64,000 nucleotides of DNA. Source: Saccharomycopsis fibuligera x Saccharomycopsis cf. fibuligera. Taxonomy: Eukaryota; Ascomycota; Saccharomycetes; Ascoideales; Saccharomycopsidaceae. Position 1 is the stretch's first letter. The number at the start of each line of letters is the position of its first letter. A program made the position numbers and the translations under genes. The stretch is taken from contig CP012817.1 in NCBI GenBank assembly GCA_001936135.1, forward strand, positions 372,001 through 436,000. Reading direction: 5' to 3'. The notes beneath the pieces were generated by a model. It ran no database searches. It was not told where the DNA came from and saw only the letters and a program-made list of their open reading frames with translations. Positions 31,780 to 40,364 of the stretch are shown one piece after another.

Positions 31780-32249
31780 ATTGCAAAGATATTATTATTG
31801 GTGTTGTTGAAGAAATAGTAATGATGGTGTACTACTAAAGGCTGCTTGAGACTCTTAGTGAAATAGCAGTCATCTATCTATCAATAAGTCAGCTAGCGAC
31901 TACCAGCTGTCTGTCTGCTTGCCTATCTATCAAAGCGAATCTCAATTCAAATCTCGATTTCACCCGTTACCCGGATATTATACTTTATGTGCGGTTCGGG
32001 AGCGCACTTAGTATCATTCTGTTTTGATTTCCAGAAAACAAAAACAAAAACAAACAAAAATAATTAAAATACTCAAAATAAAGGCAAAGGCATTGCAACC
32101 GCAGCTTTGGCGTCCGTGTCAGTGATATAGCAGGACAGCAGCTAGCACGTCAGCGTTTATACTTTTAATCCTCGAGAATTTCACTTATAAGACTTAATTA
32201 GCAGACTTAGCAGCACCAGCATCAAAGTAAGACTTAACCAAAAGGAAAC
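31780..32249. promoter_or_regulatory. Divergent promoter, VMA11 / NSL1
   Basis: 470 bp between divergent starts. It carries a good Reb1-type site, CCGTTACCCGG (31964-31974), and a short inverted repeat GTGCG/CGCAC (about 31989-32007). The Reb1 site probably sets a nucleosome-free region for both genes (inference). Confidence 0.5.
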
Positions 32250-33299
32250 ATGTTTGGCGTACATCAAAAGTTGTACTTGCAAAATCAAGACGTCAAATAC
32301 TTGCAGCGACAGGTCTTTCGGGCCGCCAAAAGTAAGCTTGATTTACATCTACCTTCCATAAAGGACAACAATAGCAACAATAAAGTTGGTAAAAAAACAA
32401 AGAAAAAAATTACATCAGCGCAGCAGCGACTGAAAGCGAAACTGAAAACGAAGCATTCGACATCCAGACGAAGAACCAGATTCTCAATGCATGCTAACGA
32501 CGACGATGAAGACGAAGAGGATGAAGAAGAAGGAGAAGAGGGAGATTATGACGACGACGACGACAATGATGATGATGATGAGGATGAAGATATTGTGAGG
32601 CTTAAAGTGAAGGCTCTAGTGGATCGCTATATACACGAGGCATTCGAACTCACCAAACATTCTCTAGTGGTAGATGACAAAGAGCTTGGGAATACAGATT
32701 CGTTAAAAGAACTACTTCATGGTGCTGATTCTGATAATAATGGTAATGATGATGAGATAAATACCAACAACGGCAAAACAGGCAGTCGAAGTAAAACAAA
32801 AAATAATAAAAAAGGCAACCACAAAGCCAAAGCAGTTGAGGAAAGAGTGGAAATTGAACCTTTTGACTTTGGGTTGAATGACAAATTAAGAAAAGTGTAC
32901 TATCAAGTGGAGGAACTAACTACGCAGCTCACTAAGAAACGGGCTGAGGTGCCCATTGATTTGAAAGGAAAATTTGAAACCATAGCAAAAAATAATTTGG
33001 CAAATATTGACGCTTTGGACAAACAAATTGAGGAAGAGGCTGCTGTTGCTGAAGAAGACAGTGAGCAAGATGATACTAATGGCAAGGGCAAGTATAAAGA
33101 TAATAATGAAACAGCCACCACAACAAAGGGAGGAATACTAAGTCTTTCAGATGAACAAAAGCGCGATTTACTACAAGATTACGAAAGCTCCTTGATATTA
33201 TTACAAGAGTTGAAACAAAGTTTGCCACAGAGGAAAGACGATATCAGCAAATTAGATGATTTAGTGAGGTTTATTCAAAGTCGTAATGCTGCTGATTAA
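32250..33299 (+). CDS. NSL1: Kinetochore MIND/Mis12-complex subunit Nsl1 (Mis14)
   Basis: Predicted 349 aa, longer than S. cerevisiae Nsl1 (216 aa) because of inserts. The key match is EPFDFGLNDKLRKVYYQVEE near residue 207, aligning with EPFDLDLNEQVRKMYQEWED of Nsl1. The segment DLHLPSIKD near the N-terminus also resembles the DLHLPKKEYD of Nsl1. Later coiled-coil stretches (LANIDALDKQIEEEAAV; LLQDYESSLILLQELKQSLP followed by KLDDLVRFIQ) match the Nsl1 C-terminus (QDYVASLNELYQTQQDLP and KLMDFL). A basic Lys/Arg block and a very acidic run (DDDEDEEDEEEGEEGDYDDD) lie at ~45-113. The MIND complex links CENP-C and Ndc80 at kinetochores. Confidence 0.85.
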   Translation: MFGVHQKLYLQNQDVKYLQRQVFRAAKSKLDLHLPSIKDNNSNNKVGKKTKKKITSAQQRLKAKLKTKHSTSRRRTRFSMHANDDDEDEEDEEEGEEGDYDDDDDNDDDDEDEDIVRLKVKALVDRYIHEAFELTKHSLVVDDKELGNTDSLKELLHGADSDNNGNDDEINTNNGKTGSRSKTKNNKKGNHKAKAVEERVEIEPFDFGLNDKLRKVYYQVEELTTQLTKKRAEVPIDLKGKFETIAKNNLANIDALDKQIEEEAAVAEEDSEQDDTNGKGKYKDNNETATTTKGGILSLSDEQKRDLLQDYESSLILLQELKQSLPQRKDDISKLDDLVRFIQSRNAAD

Positions 33300-34028
33300 T
33301 GGCTGTTTTCCTGCAACTCAAGATCAAGGTATCAAGGTATTTGATATAGAAGGAAAACGCTTTTAGTGTTTATGCAATATGATATGTAACACAATGCACA
33401 TGATCTAATGTTCACAAATTCTTATGAACTGAGAAGATTTATAAAAGTACATTTGTAAACGTAAAATTAAAAGTATAAAGTTAGCAACAAAATAGTAACA
33501 GCAGTGAAAAGATAAAAATATTAAAATTACAAATTTTAGAATCAGTCAGGAACATTACTCACTTGCTAACCATTAAGTGAACCTGAACTAAACAAAAACG
33601 CTTATTTTCTAAAACAAAAAAAGGAAAAAACAATAACGTCAAAGAACCAAAAAAAGAAAAAATTAAAATAAAAGGAACGCCAAACCATAAAGTAAATCAA
33701 AGTCTAACTTCTAATTATAGTGATTATAGCCGACACTAGATCCTTTTAAATTGATACTGACTGGATATTTCGCTTGCGAAAAGTTTTTTGACCTTCTATA
33801 TTTGCGTATAATGTGATGATTTTGAATCTTGACGAGAATGCGTCTTTCAAAAAAAGAAAAAAACAAAAAAAAAAAAAAAAAACGCAAGATGAAAATTGTC
33901 CGAACAAAATTAAATAAATCAGGCATGCAAAGAAAATTTAACTGACCAATTATATCACTTTGTTTTGTTTCAATACTTCTGTATTATAGCATTTTAGTGA
34001 GATATGCTTAACTAACCAGTGCTATCAA
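33300..34028. other. Convergent 3' spacer, NSL1 / MNN4-like
   Basis: 729 bp, strongly A-rich on the plus strand (A runs around 33616-33672 and 33847-33881). No gene seen; reading frames here are low in complexity. Confidence 0.5.
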
Positions 34029-36101
34029 TCAACCATAATTTCTAGTCCCATGTTGTTCTTCAAACTTAATAAATGATTCAAATGGATCATCTCTAAAAAC
34101 CGGCAAATCTTCTTTAGTCAATTCAATCGGTTCTTTATCCTTTTTGAAAAATTCTTCGAATTCTTGCCAATGCAATTTAATTGAGTCTTTGGCCCTGTTA
34201 TACCAATCTTGCAAATCCGCATTACCACAAGCCCCCTCAAGAGTCAAATCGCCTCTAGAATCAAATCGAGTAGGGACTTGGTCCTTACTTGGAGGATCTT
34301 TACAGATTTCATCTGGAACCCATAATCCAATATCACTTTGATAGTTGTGATCAAAACATTTAAATGAGTTGAATGGTCTATCACCGTAAAATCTTTTCAA
34401 AATTCGTTCAACTTTACGCGGAATGTAAGCTTGAGCACCTTCGTAAATGGTTCTTCTTAATGGGAAAAGATCTTCAAGAGTGAAAAACTGCAAATGTTTG
34501 CAGTGCACTGGGAAGTATTTCTCAGGCTCATTTTTAATCTGATTTGGAGTAACTTCCAAATAATCAGGAATTTTATGATCAGTATTCCAAAGAGCGGAAA
34601 TATCAATGTAAATTCCACTTCTTGCATCAATAAATCTAGCGTCAATGAAATTATTGCCTGAACCTTGTTGAGAATAAACATGATTAGTTTGAAGCCAAAA
34701 CAATCCATTACCACTTTTTGGGTTTTCAATAATAAGGGAGTTGTTCAAGTATCTACCAATTTTGTTCAAATCTTGAATGGAAACTTGAGCATCGACATCA
34801 TTATCCCATGGCAAATTTTGAGCATTAAACCACCATCCGATTAAGTTACCATAATTGATCCATGTAACAATACCATAGTTTTCACACAATTTGAACCATG
34901 CTCTAACTAAGTGATGAATTACTGCAATTCTTTCTTCATGAGAAATGATTTGTCTAATAAATGGGAAATTATAGTGATGAAGTTCTGCATTTCTATCAAC
35001 TCTCAAACCAGGAAATGTGAAATAAAAATGTGGTTGAACTGCATGATCTTTAGCATACTGTAAAAAATCTCTATACTTTTCATCTTCTTTGGATAAAGAA
35101 GACTGTTTTTTCAAATTTTCCAAATCAGCCTCAGGATCCCACTCAAAATCTTCTTTTTTCAAAGATTTGTCCGCTGGTAAATGCAAATCCTTCAACTCAC
35201 CGCCATTTTTGCTGTAGGTGTCGAGTAATTTGTAAGTTAATTTGAGGTTATCGTCTCTGGTTGGAGTGTTTTTAGTGGTGTTTGCTTTGTTGTCGTGAGT
35301 AATGCCAAATTTGGCCTTCAAATCAGCCAAATCCGATTTACGTTCTTTAACGTCAAACTCAAAGTATTTCTTGTCGGTTTCAAAAATAAGTCTTTCAGGG
35401 TTGTGAAGATAATACTTTTTCCAAATTGCTGAACAAATACCAATGGATTTTAACTGTTCATCAAAAAACAAATTTTTTTCATGCAAATCTTCATCAATCC
35501 AAGGGTCTCTCTTATCTTGCATTTCTTCATAGCAAAACTTAGTCAAAATTTCTTTAATTTTGTCATGGTCATTATCAATGGAGCCAACAATGTCTTGATA
35601 TGACTCGATAAACAAATCAGCTTGAGAAACATCAACCCAGTCAGCCCAATCAAAATTAGTTGAAGGTCGTTTATCCACGTTTTTTTTGTCCGAATAGAAA
35701 TGAACCAATTCTTCCAAATAAACGTTAATGGACACCCTTGGGTCCAAGAGTTTGTTTTTTGGTTTAACTGCGCTGAAATGAGTAGCTGCAAACACTGGAA
35801 GCTTGAAGAAACTGCGGTCTAGTTTCATGTAATAACGCAAGTTTTCGCTGACAGACAAGAATTTTTGGTAGTCAAAACTAGCAACATTATTGATGAGACA
35901 AACAGAAAAAAAGAATATAAATGCCAACAAAAGGACTATAAAAGAGTTGTTTGAGCCACCAACGGCACCGCTAGAGGAACTTCTGAAGGAGTTCTTAGCC
36001 AGCGGGTTCAGGCTAAATATATTGGAAATGCCGAATGGAACATAGCGAATCACGCGGTTGAGGTAAATGATGGGCAAGCTAAGAACACCTAGCAATCTCA
36101 T
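34029..36101 (-). CDS. MNN4: MNN4-type LicD protein of mannan phosphomannosylation
   Basis: Predicted 690 aa, a type II membrane protein: a short basic cytosolic N-terminus, one transmembrane helix at ~50-72 (NNSFIVLLLAFIFFFSVCLI), then a Golgi-lumenal part. The LicD domain at ~400-520 contains WINYGNLIGWWFNAQNLPWD, DNDVDAQVSIQDLNKIGRYL and FIDARSGIYIDISALW; the DND/DVD acidic pairs are the metal/nucleotide-binding signature. A later stretch (LEDLFPLRRTIYEGAQAYIP) is also typical. Mnn4-family proteins add or regulate mannosylphosphate on cell-wall mannans. The Lys/Glu repeat tail of S. cerevisiae Mnn4 is absent. CUG-clade yeasts carry several MNN4 paralogues, so the exact member is open. Confidence 0.82.
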   Translation of the reverse strand: MRLLGVLSLPIIYLNRVIRYVPFGISNIFSLNPLAKNSFRSSSSGAVGGSNNSFIVLLLAFIFFFSVCLINNVASFDYQKFLSVSENLRYYMKLDRSFFKLPVFAATHFSAVKPKNKLLDPRVSINVYLEELVHFYSDKKNVDKRPSTNFDWADWVDVSQADLFIESYQDIVGSIDNDHDKIKEILTKFCYEEMQDKRDPWIDEDLHEKNLFFDEQLKSIGICSAIWKKYYLHNPERLIFETDKKYFEFDVKERKSDLADLKAKFGITHDNKANTTKNTPTRDDNLKLTYKLLDTYSKNGGELKDLHLPADKSLKKEDFEWDPEADLENLKKQSSLSKEDEKYRDFLQYAKDHAVQPHFYFTFPGLRVDRNAELHHYNFPFIRQIISHEERIAVIHHLVRAWFKLCENYGIVTWINYGNLIGWWFNAQNLPWDNDVDAQVSIQDLNKIGRYLNNSLIIENPKSGNGLFWLQTNHVYSQQGSGNNFIDARFIDARSGIYIDISALWNTDHKIPDYLEVTPNQIKNEPEKYFPVHCKHLQFFTLEDLFPLRRTIYEGAQAYIPRKVERILKRFYGDRPFNSFKCFDHNYQSDIGLWVPDEICKDPPSKDQVPTRFDSRGDLTLEGACGNADLQDWYNRAKDSIKLHWQEFEEFFKKDKEPIELTKEDLPVFRDDPFESFIKFEEQHGTRNYG

Positions 36102-36302
36102 TTTTCGGCTATGATGAGTAGTATCTTGCTGAGATCAAGTAGTGGGAGTTGATTTGAAGACTAACTGGGAGCGGCAGTGAGAGGTTTTGATATTGATCTG
36201 GATGATGACAGCTCTAACTAAAAGCAAGAGAATCAGCAACCGGGGGGAGAGTGGTGAAAAGAAGGTAGCGAGAAGATGACAAGCGGCCTAGAATTACGCT
36301 AG

Positions 36303-36320
36303 CCAGCGGCTAGCCGCTGG
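36303..36320. repeat. Perfect 18-bp GC-rich palindrome
   Basis: CCAGCGGCTAGCCGCTGG equals its own reverse complement. It lies about 200 bp upstream of the MNN4-like ATG, in a locally GC-rich patch (36290-36420). Confidence 0.9.
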
Positions 36321-37434
36321 GGGCAGCCAGGCACAGGGACAATACACCCCTTTATTTTCCCACAGGGCTTCTAACCTTTCTGTAATCGTAGTAAAATGCC
36401 TCCGCCGCCGCCGCCTTCACCCCTTATACTTCCGTTTTGGGGCTATGCGCACGCGACAGGGTCTTGAGAATATCAAATTCAAATCGTAATTACGAGCGCT
36501 ACTCAATCTGTCAACAGAGGTCCCTGCTCTACTGCGATTAATTAAGATAAGCCTGAGCGTACTGTAGTATTTGTAATAAGAAACTAAGTCGGCCGGTGAA
36601 GACCAAACCACCAATACCTCAAACCCACCCAACCTTCGAGGCAATCTACGCAAAGTGAATACACGCTTATAAACACGCTGGCTGCGGAGGCTTTTTTGTG
36701 TCCTTACGGGGTATAATCACCCCTGGTACTAAAGGCTTGGAGGGTCGGGTGATGCAGCAAGAGCCTCAAGATTTTTTTATATTACATAATCGGGTGCATT
36801 TCAATATCAGGCAGGATACACAAACCCAGGAAACTGCTGAGCTTAACGTTAGCGAGGTAAGTACTTAGCGAAATGGGTTCTGGAGATTATAGTGTGAAGC
36901 CCAAAGGGCCTTGCAGACTCTTGCAAGGCTATGAGGACTATTTACAATCTCTTGGTGTGGCCATGTATAGCCATATGCTACTGAGATTACAGCATATATT
37001 CTCCAGCTCTATATTGGTAAACCCTCTAGTCAAGTTTCTGCGAAGCTCGGGATGAAATAAGAGCACCCAGTGGATTAAAAAAAAAAAAAGTTCTTTGTTC
37101 TCACCATACTTTGACGCAAGCTTGTTGTTGTAAACATTCCGACACTTTTCAAAGGATGCTATTTGCTAAGTCCTTTGTGCTTGCAATCAAGTAAATGTAG
37201 GGTACATAGTTAGACTTTTCGCTCTCGGACATTTTTTTTCTATCTGGCTTGTTACTTGTAGATACCAAAACTGTTTGGCAAAGAGAACTCCGAGCTTTTG
37301 GAAAATTTCCACGTTTTGAGCGATACTGTGGATGATCATGGAGCGCAGTAAGTATAAAGGTCTATGCAATTTGTACTGATGCGCCAGTGGTTCTTTTTTA
37401 TCCCGCTTACATAAGCGATGATGTTGAAGTTTCT

Positions 37435-37436
<2 letters not shown>

Positions 37437-37471
<35 letters not shown>
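37437..37471. repeat. Long poly-T homopolymer
   Basis: More than 30 T residues followed by T7-8 blocks separated by single A, about 200 bp upstream of UTP7. Probably a nucleosome-depleting promoter element. Confidence 0.85.
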
Positions 37472-37473
<2 letters not shown>

Positions 37474-37675
37474 TTTTTTTATTTTTTGTCCGATGCATGC
37501 AGAGGTAGAACGAAAAAAAAAATTTTTGCTATATAATTATTCCTTAGACCTGAGTATGAAAAACCATCAACTACTGCCTGTTCGTTACTGATTATATCAA
37601 CGTGTCAGTCTATTGCTGTATTTCATATTCAAAGTGTATAGCAGCTTATATCAAACACATCAGCAGAACAGCACC

Positions 37676-39247
37676 ATGTCTCAGCACAGCAAATATGAAA
37701 GAGATGGAGGCGTCTCCAAAAAATACTCTAAGCCTAAAGACAAGAGAGTCCGTGCCAACTTGAAAAGACTAGATGACAGATACAACCAAGCAGTGAAAGA
37801 AGCTCAAAATACAGAGATTCTTTTGCAAGAGTCCAGTGGGTTTCTTGAGCCAGAAACTGAAATGGAAAGAACTTTCAAAATCAGTCAAGATGAAATCAAA
37901 GCCAGTGTAGATGAAAGTACTAGTCGCAAAGCCATTGATTTAAAACTTCATGAGTTTGGTCCGTATGTGTTTGACTTCTCAAGAAATGGCAGAGATTTGC
38001 TTGTTGGTGGGAAAAAAGGCCATGTTGCCTCTATGGATTGGCAATACGGCAAGCTTAATTGTGAGCTCAATTTGAATGAAACCGTCAACTCAGTGAAACA
38101 TCTTCATAATGATCAATTTTTCGCAGTGGCACAAAAGAAATACACATTTATCTATGACAAATTGGGAACGGAATTGCACAGATTGAATCAACATATTGAA
38201 GTGAAAAATATGGAATTTTTACCATACCATTTTTTACTTGCTACTAGTGGCAATACCGGTTTTTTAAAATATCAAGATGTGTCAACCGGGGTATTGATAT
38301 CTGAATTACGTACAAAACTTGGCCCAACAATTTCAATGAGACAAAACCCATGGAATGCAGTGATGCATTTGGGCCATTCTAATGGTCAAGTATCTCTTTG
38401 GAGCCCAACTATGCCCAAGCCATTAGTGAAAATTTTAAATTCTAGAGGCGCAGTCAAATCAATAGCAATAAACAGAACTGGCAATTATATGGCTACAACT
38501 TCAACGGATAAAACTTTGAAACTTTGGGATATTAGAATGTTTAAAGAATTAAATTCAATAGTGTTGCCTACTCCGGGAACAAGTATTGATATTTCCGATA
38601 CTGATCTTTTAAGCGTTTCTTTCGGTCCTCATTTGAATGTATACAAGGATATATTCAAGAGCAGTGCAGAAACAAATACTAATTTATACATGCATCATTT
38701 GAATGCTGGCTCCAAGATTGAAATGAATAAGTTTGTGCCATTCGAGGATTTACTTACTATCGGTCATGAGAAAGGGGTAACTAATCTTATTGTTCCAGGA
38801 GCAGGTGAAGCAAATTTCGATGCCTTGGAAATAAATCCATTTGAAACTGCTAAACAACGTCAAGAATCTGAAGTTAGATCTTTGGTAAATAAATTACAAC
38901 CAGACATGATTACTTTAGATCCAAGTGTCATTGGTACGATAGAGAAGAAAGCCAATACTACTAGACTTACAGCTAAAGATGTTGTTGAACTTACTAATCA
39001 AAAAAATCAGGCTGCTGCTGGCAGTAACGATATCAAGATGGCAATTCAACCAAAACTAAAAGGTAAAAATTCTGCATTACGTCGCCATTTAAGAAAAAAG
39101 TCAAAGAATGTTATCGATGAAAGGAAATTGAGAATCGAAAGCAATTTGAAAAGAGAGAAAGAACTTCGCGCCAAAATTCATAATAAAAGTGACAAAAATG
39201 ATAACGATGATGATTTGTTGAATCCTGCAATGTCTAGATTCAAGTAA
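37676..39247 (+). CDS. UTP7: U3 snoRNP/SSU processome protein Utp7 (WDR46)
   Basis: Predicted 523 aa from the ATG at 37676 (MSQHSKYERDGG), preceded by A at -3 (CACC ATG). An in-frame ATG 21 codons upstream gives a hydrophobic leader that does not fit a nucleolar protein. The N-terminal basic helix (KRVRANLKRLDDRYNQAVKE) is the part of Utp7 that spans the processome. WD40 repeats follow at ~90-330, with DFSRNGRDLLVGGKKGHVAS, HLGHSNGQVSLWSP and YMATTSTDKTLKLWDIRMF. The family-specific C-terminus has PFEDLLTIGHEKG and NPFETAKQRQESEVR. S. cerevisiae Utp7 is 554 aa. The protein acts in early 18S rRNA processing. No CTG codon is present. Confidence 0.94.
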   Translation: MSQHSKYERDGGVSKKYSKPKDKRVRANLKRLDDRYNQAVKEAQNTEILLQESSGFLEPETEMERTFKISQDEIKASVDESTSRKAIDLKLHEFGPYVFDFSRNGRDLLVGGKKGHVASMDWQYGKLNCELNLNETVNSVKHLHNDQFFAVAQKKYTFIYDKLGTELHRLNQHIEVKNMEFLPYHFLLATSGNTGFLKYQDVSTGVLISELRTKLGPTISMRQNPWNAVMHLGHSNGQVSLWSPTMPKPLVKILNSRGAVKSIAINRTGNYMATTSTDKTLKLWDIRMFKELNSIVLPTPGTSIDISDTDLLSVSFGPHLNVYKDIFKSSAETNTNLYMHHLNAGSKIEMNKFVPFEDLLTIGHEKGVTNLIVPGAGEANFDALEINPFETAKQRQESEVRSLVNKLQPDMITLDPSVIGTIEKKANTTRLTAKDVVELTNQKNQAAAGSNDIKMAIQPKLKGKNSALRRHLRKKSKNVIDERKLRIESNLKREKELRAKIHNKSDKNDNDDDLLNPAMSRFK

Positions 39248-40364
39248 TTTTGCCTTTTGTTTCTGTTTTCATTATTCTGTTACGCACTTACTCCCACATA
39301 AAGTAATGTTTCATTTCCTCTCATCCTCATCTTATTTTCTGTACCATATAGCATTTTTTTTCTTCGTTGTTTTGTTGTTTCTCTCAACTTTAATTTCAAA
39401 ATTGACTTTTTTCATTTGATCTTCGTTCTATTTTCAGCTTGTTGTTTCTTCGTTCACGGTTTTGCCTATATTGGTTAATGTACCTTAATGTTTAGCACTC
39501 CTGTCTTGTATCTTAAAGAAATATCAACGTATCTTACTTGAAAGAGAAACCAATAATCAAAGTAGGCTGCTCTTATTTTCTATACACTATCATCTTCACG
39601 AATTAGTCCTTTAAGCATATAGCTTTCTTAGAGGACAAGAAGTATTGTTCGTTGTTTTGGCCCTTGCTTAAGACTCTATCGTCCAGTAGTATTTGTCTGA
39701 GCACTTCTTCATTTCTAGAATTGGATATATTGTCATCACTTCTCCGTAAACACCCTCTTATAGCCACTCTGCTAACTATTAAGCGAAACAAAAGCCAATA
39801 TTCATCTGCGGCAATCATATATAGATTGGAATATCAGTAACTGCTCATTCTTTACCTAATATTCTTCGCAAGTCAGTCTTAATGGCATCAGTGACTGTAT
39901 CATCTTTTTTTATCATATTAACTATAGTCAACTATCAGTACTTGGAGTCACAACTTCTTAGGCATAACGGTGCTTTTACAAATAACCCTTCGTTGACTTT
40001 ATAATACTTCTCGACGCTATTGTCTTCGCTAAGCATCCTACCCTATGTGAGCCCAGATTCAGTACCATCAAATTGCTCTGGCAAACCACTAAGGCTTGTA
40101 GAATTAACTTAAGTTTGTAAATTTTACATTTGCAAAAAGTTCTCACCGCAGAAGTCAAGCAAAAGAACTCAATTATGAATCACGTTTTTCTTTAATTTGA
40201 TGTCAAAAATACAATAACTAGAGCATAGAAATAGATAGTAATTAGAAAGAAAGTATTAAATGAAAAAAAAAAATGGTAAAAAAGCTGTAGAATAAATAAG
40301 AATGGGGCCGTAAAATGACATAAATTATACAGTACCAATTACCATTCAAATTATCTCGATTAAA
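39248..40364. other. Convergent 3' spacer, UTP7 / RPN2
   Basis: 1.1 kb, long for a convergent spacer. T-rich after UTP7, mixed in the middle (39600-40150) and A-rich next to RPN2. A local inverted repeat GTCCT/AGGAC lies near 39607-39639. The 60-71-codon frames on both strands have no motifs. An unannotated non-coding RNA cannot be excluded. Confidence 0.4.

Larger units (their letters stand above)
36102..37675. other. Long gene-poor spacer between MNN4-like and UTP7
   Basis: 1.57 kb between divergent genes. It contains an 18-bp perfect palindrome (36303-36320), a GCC-repeat patch (36402-36416), a short stem GGGGT/ACCCC (about 36708-36723), and a long poly-T run (37437-37471). A 60-codon frame at 36873-37055 (MGSGDYSVKPKG...) has no recognisable motif. 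I looked for U2-like, U6-like and tRNA box sequences and found none that hold up. Confidence 0.45.

Noticed and set aside
36560-36600. U2 snRNA-like GTAGTATTTGT match
   Set aside because: Only the short GUAGUA core matches. The conserved U2 5' region and Sm site are absent.
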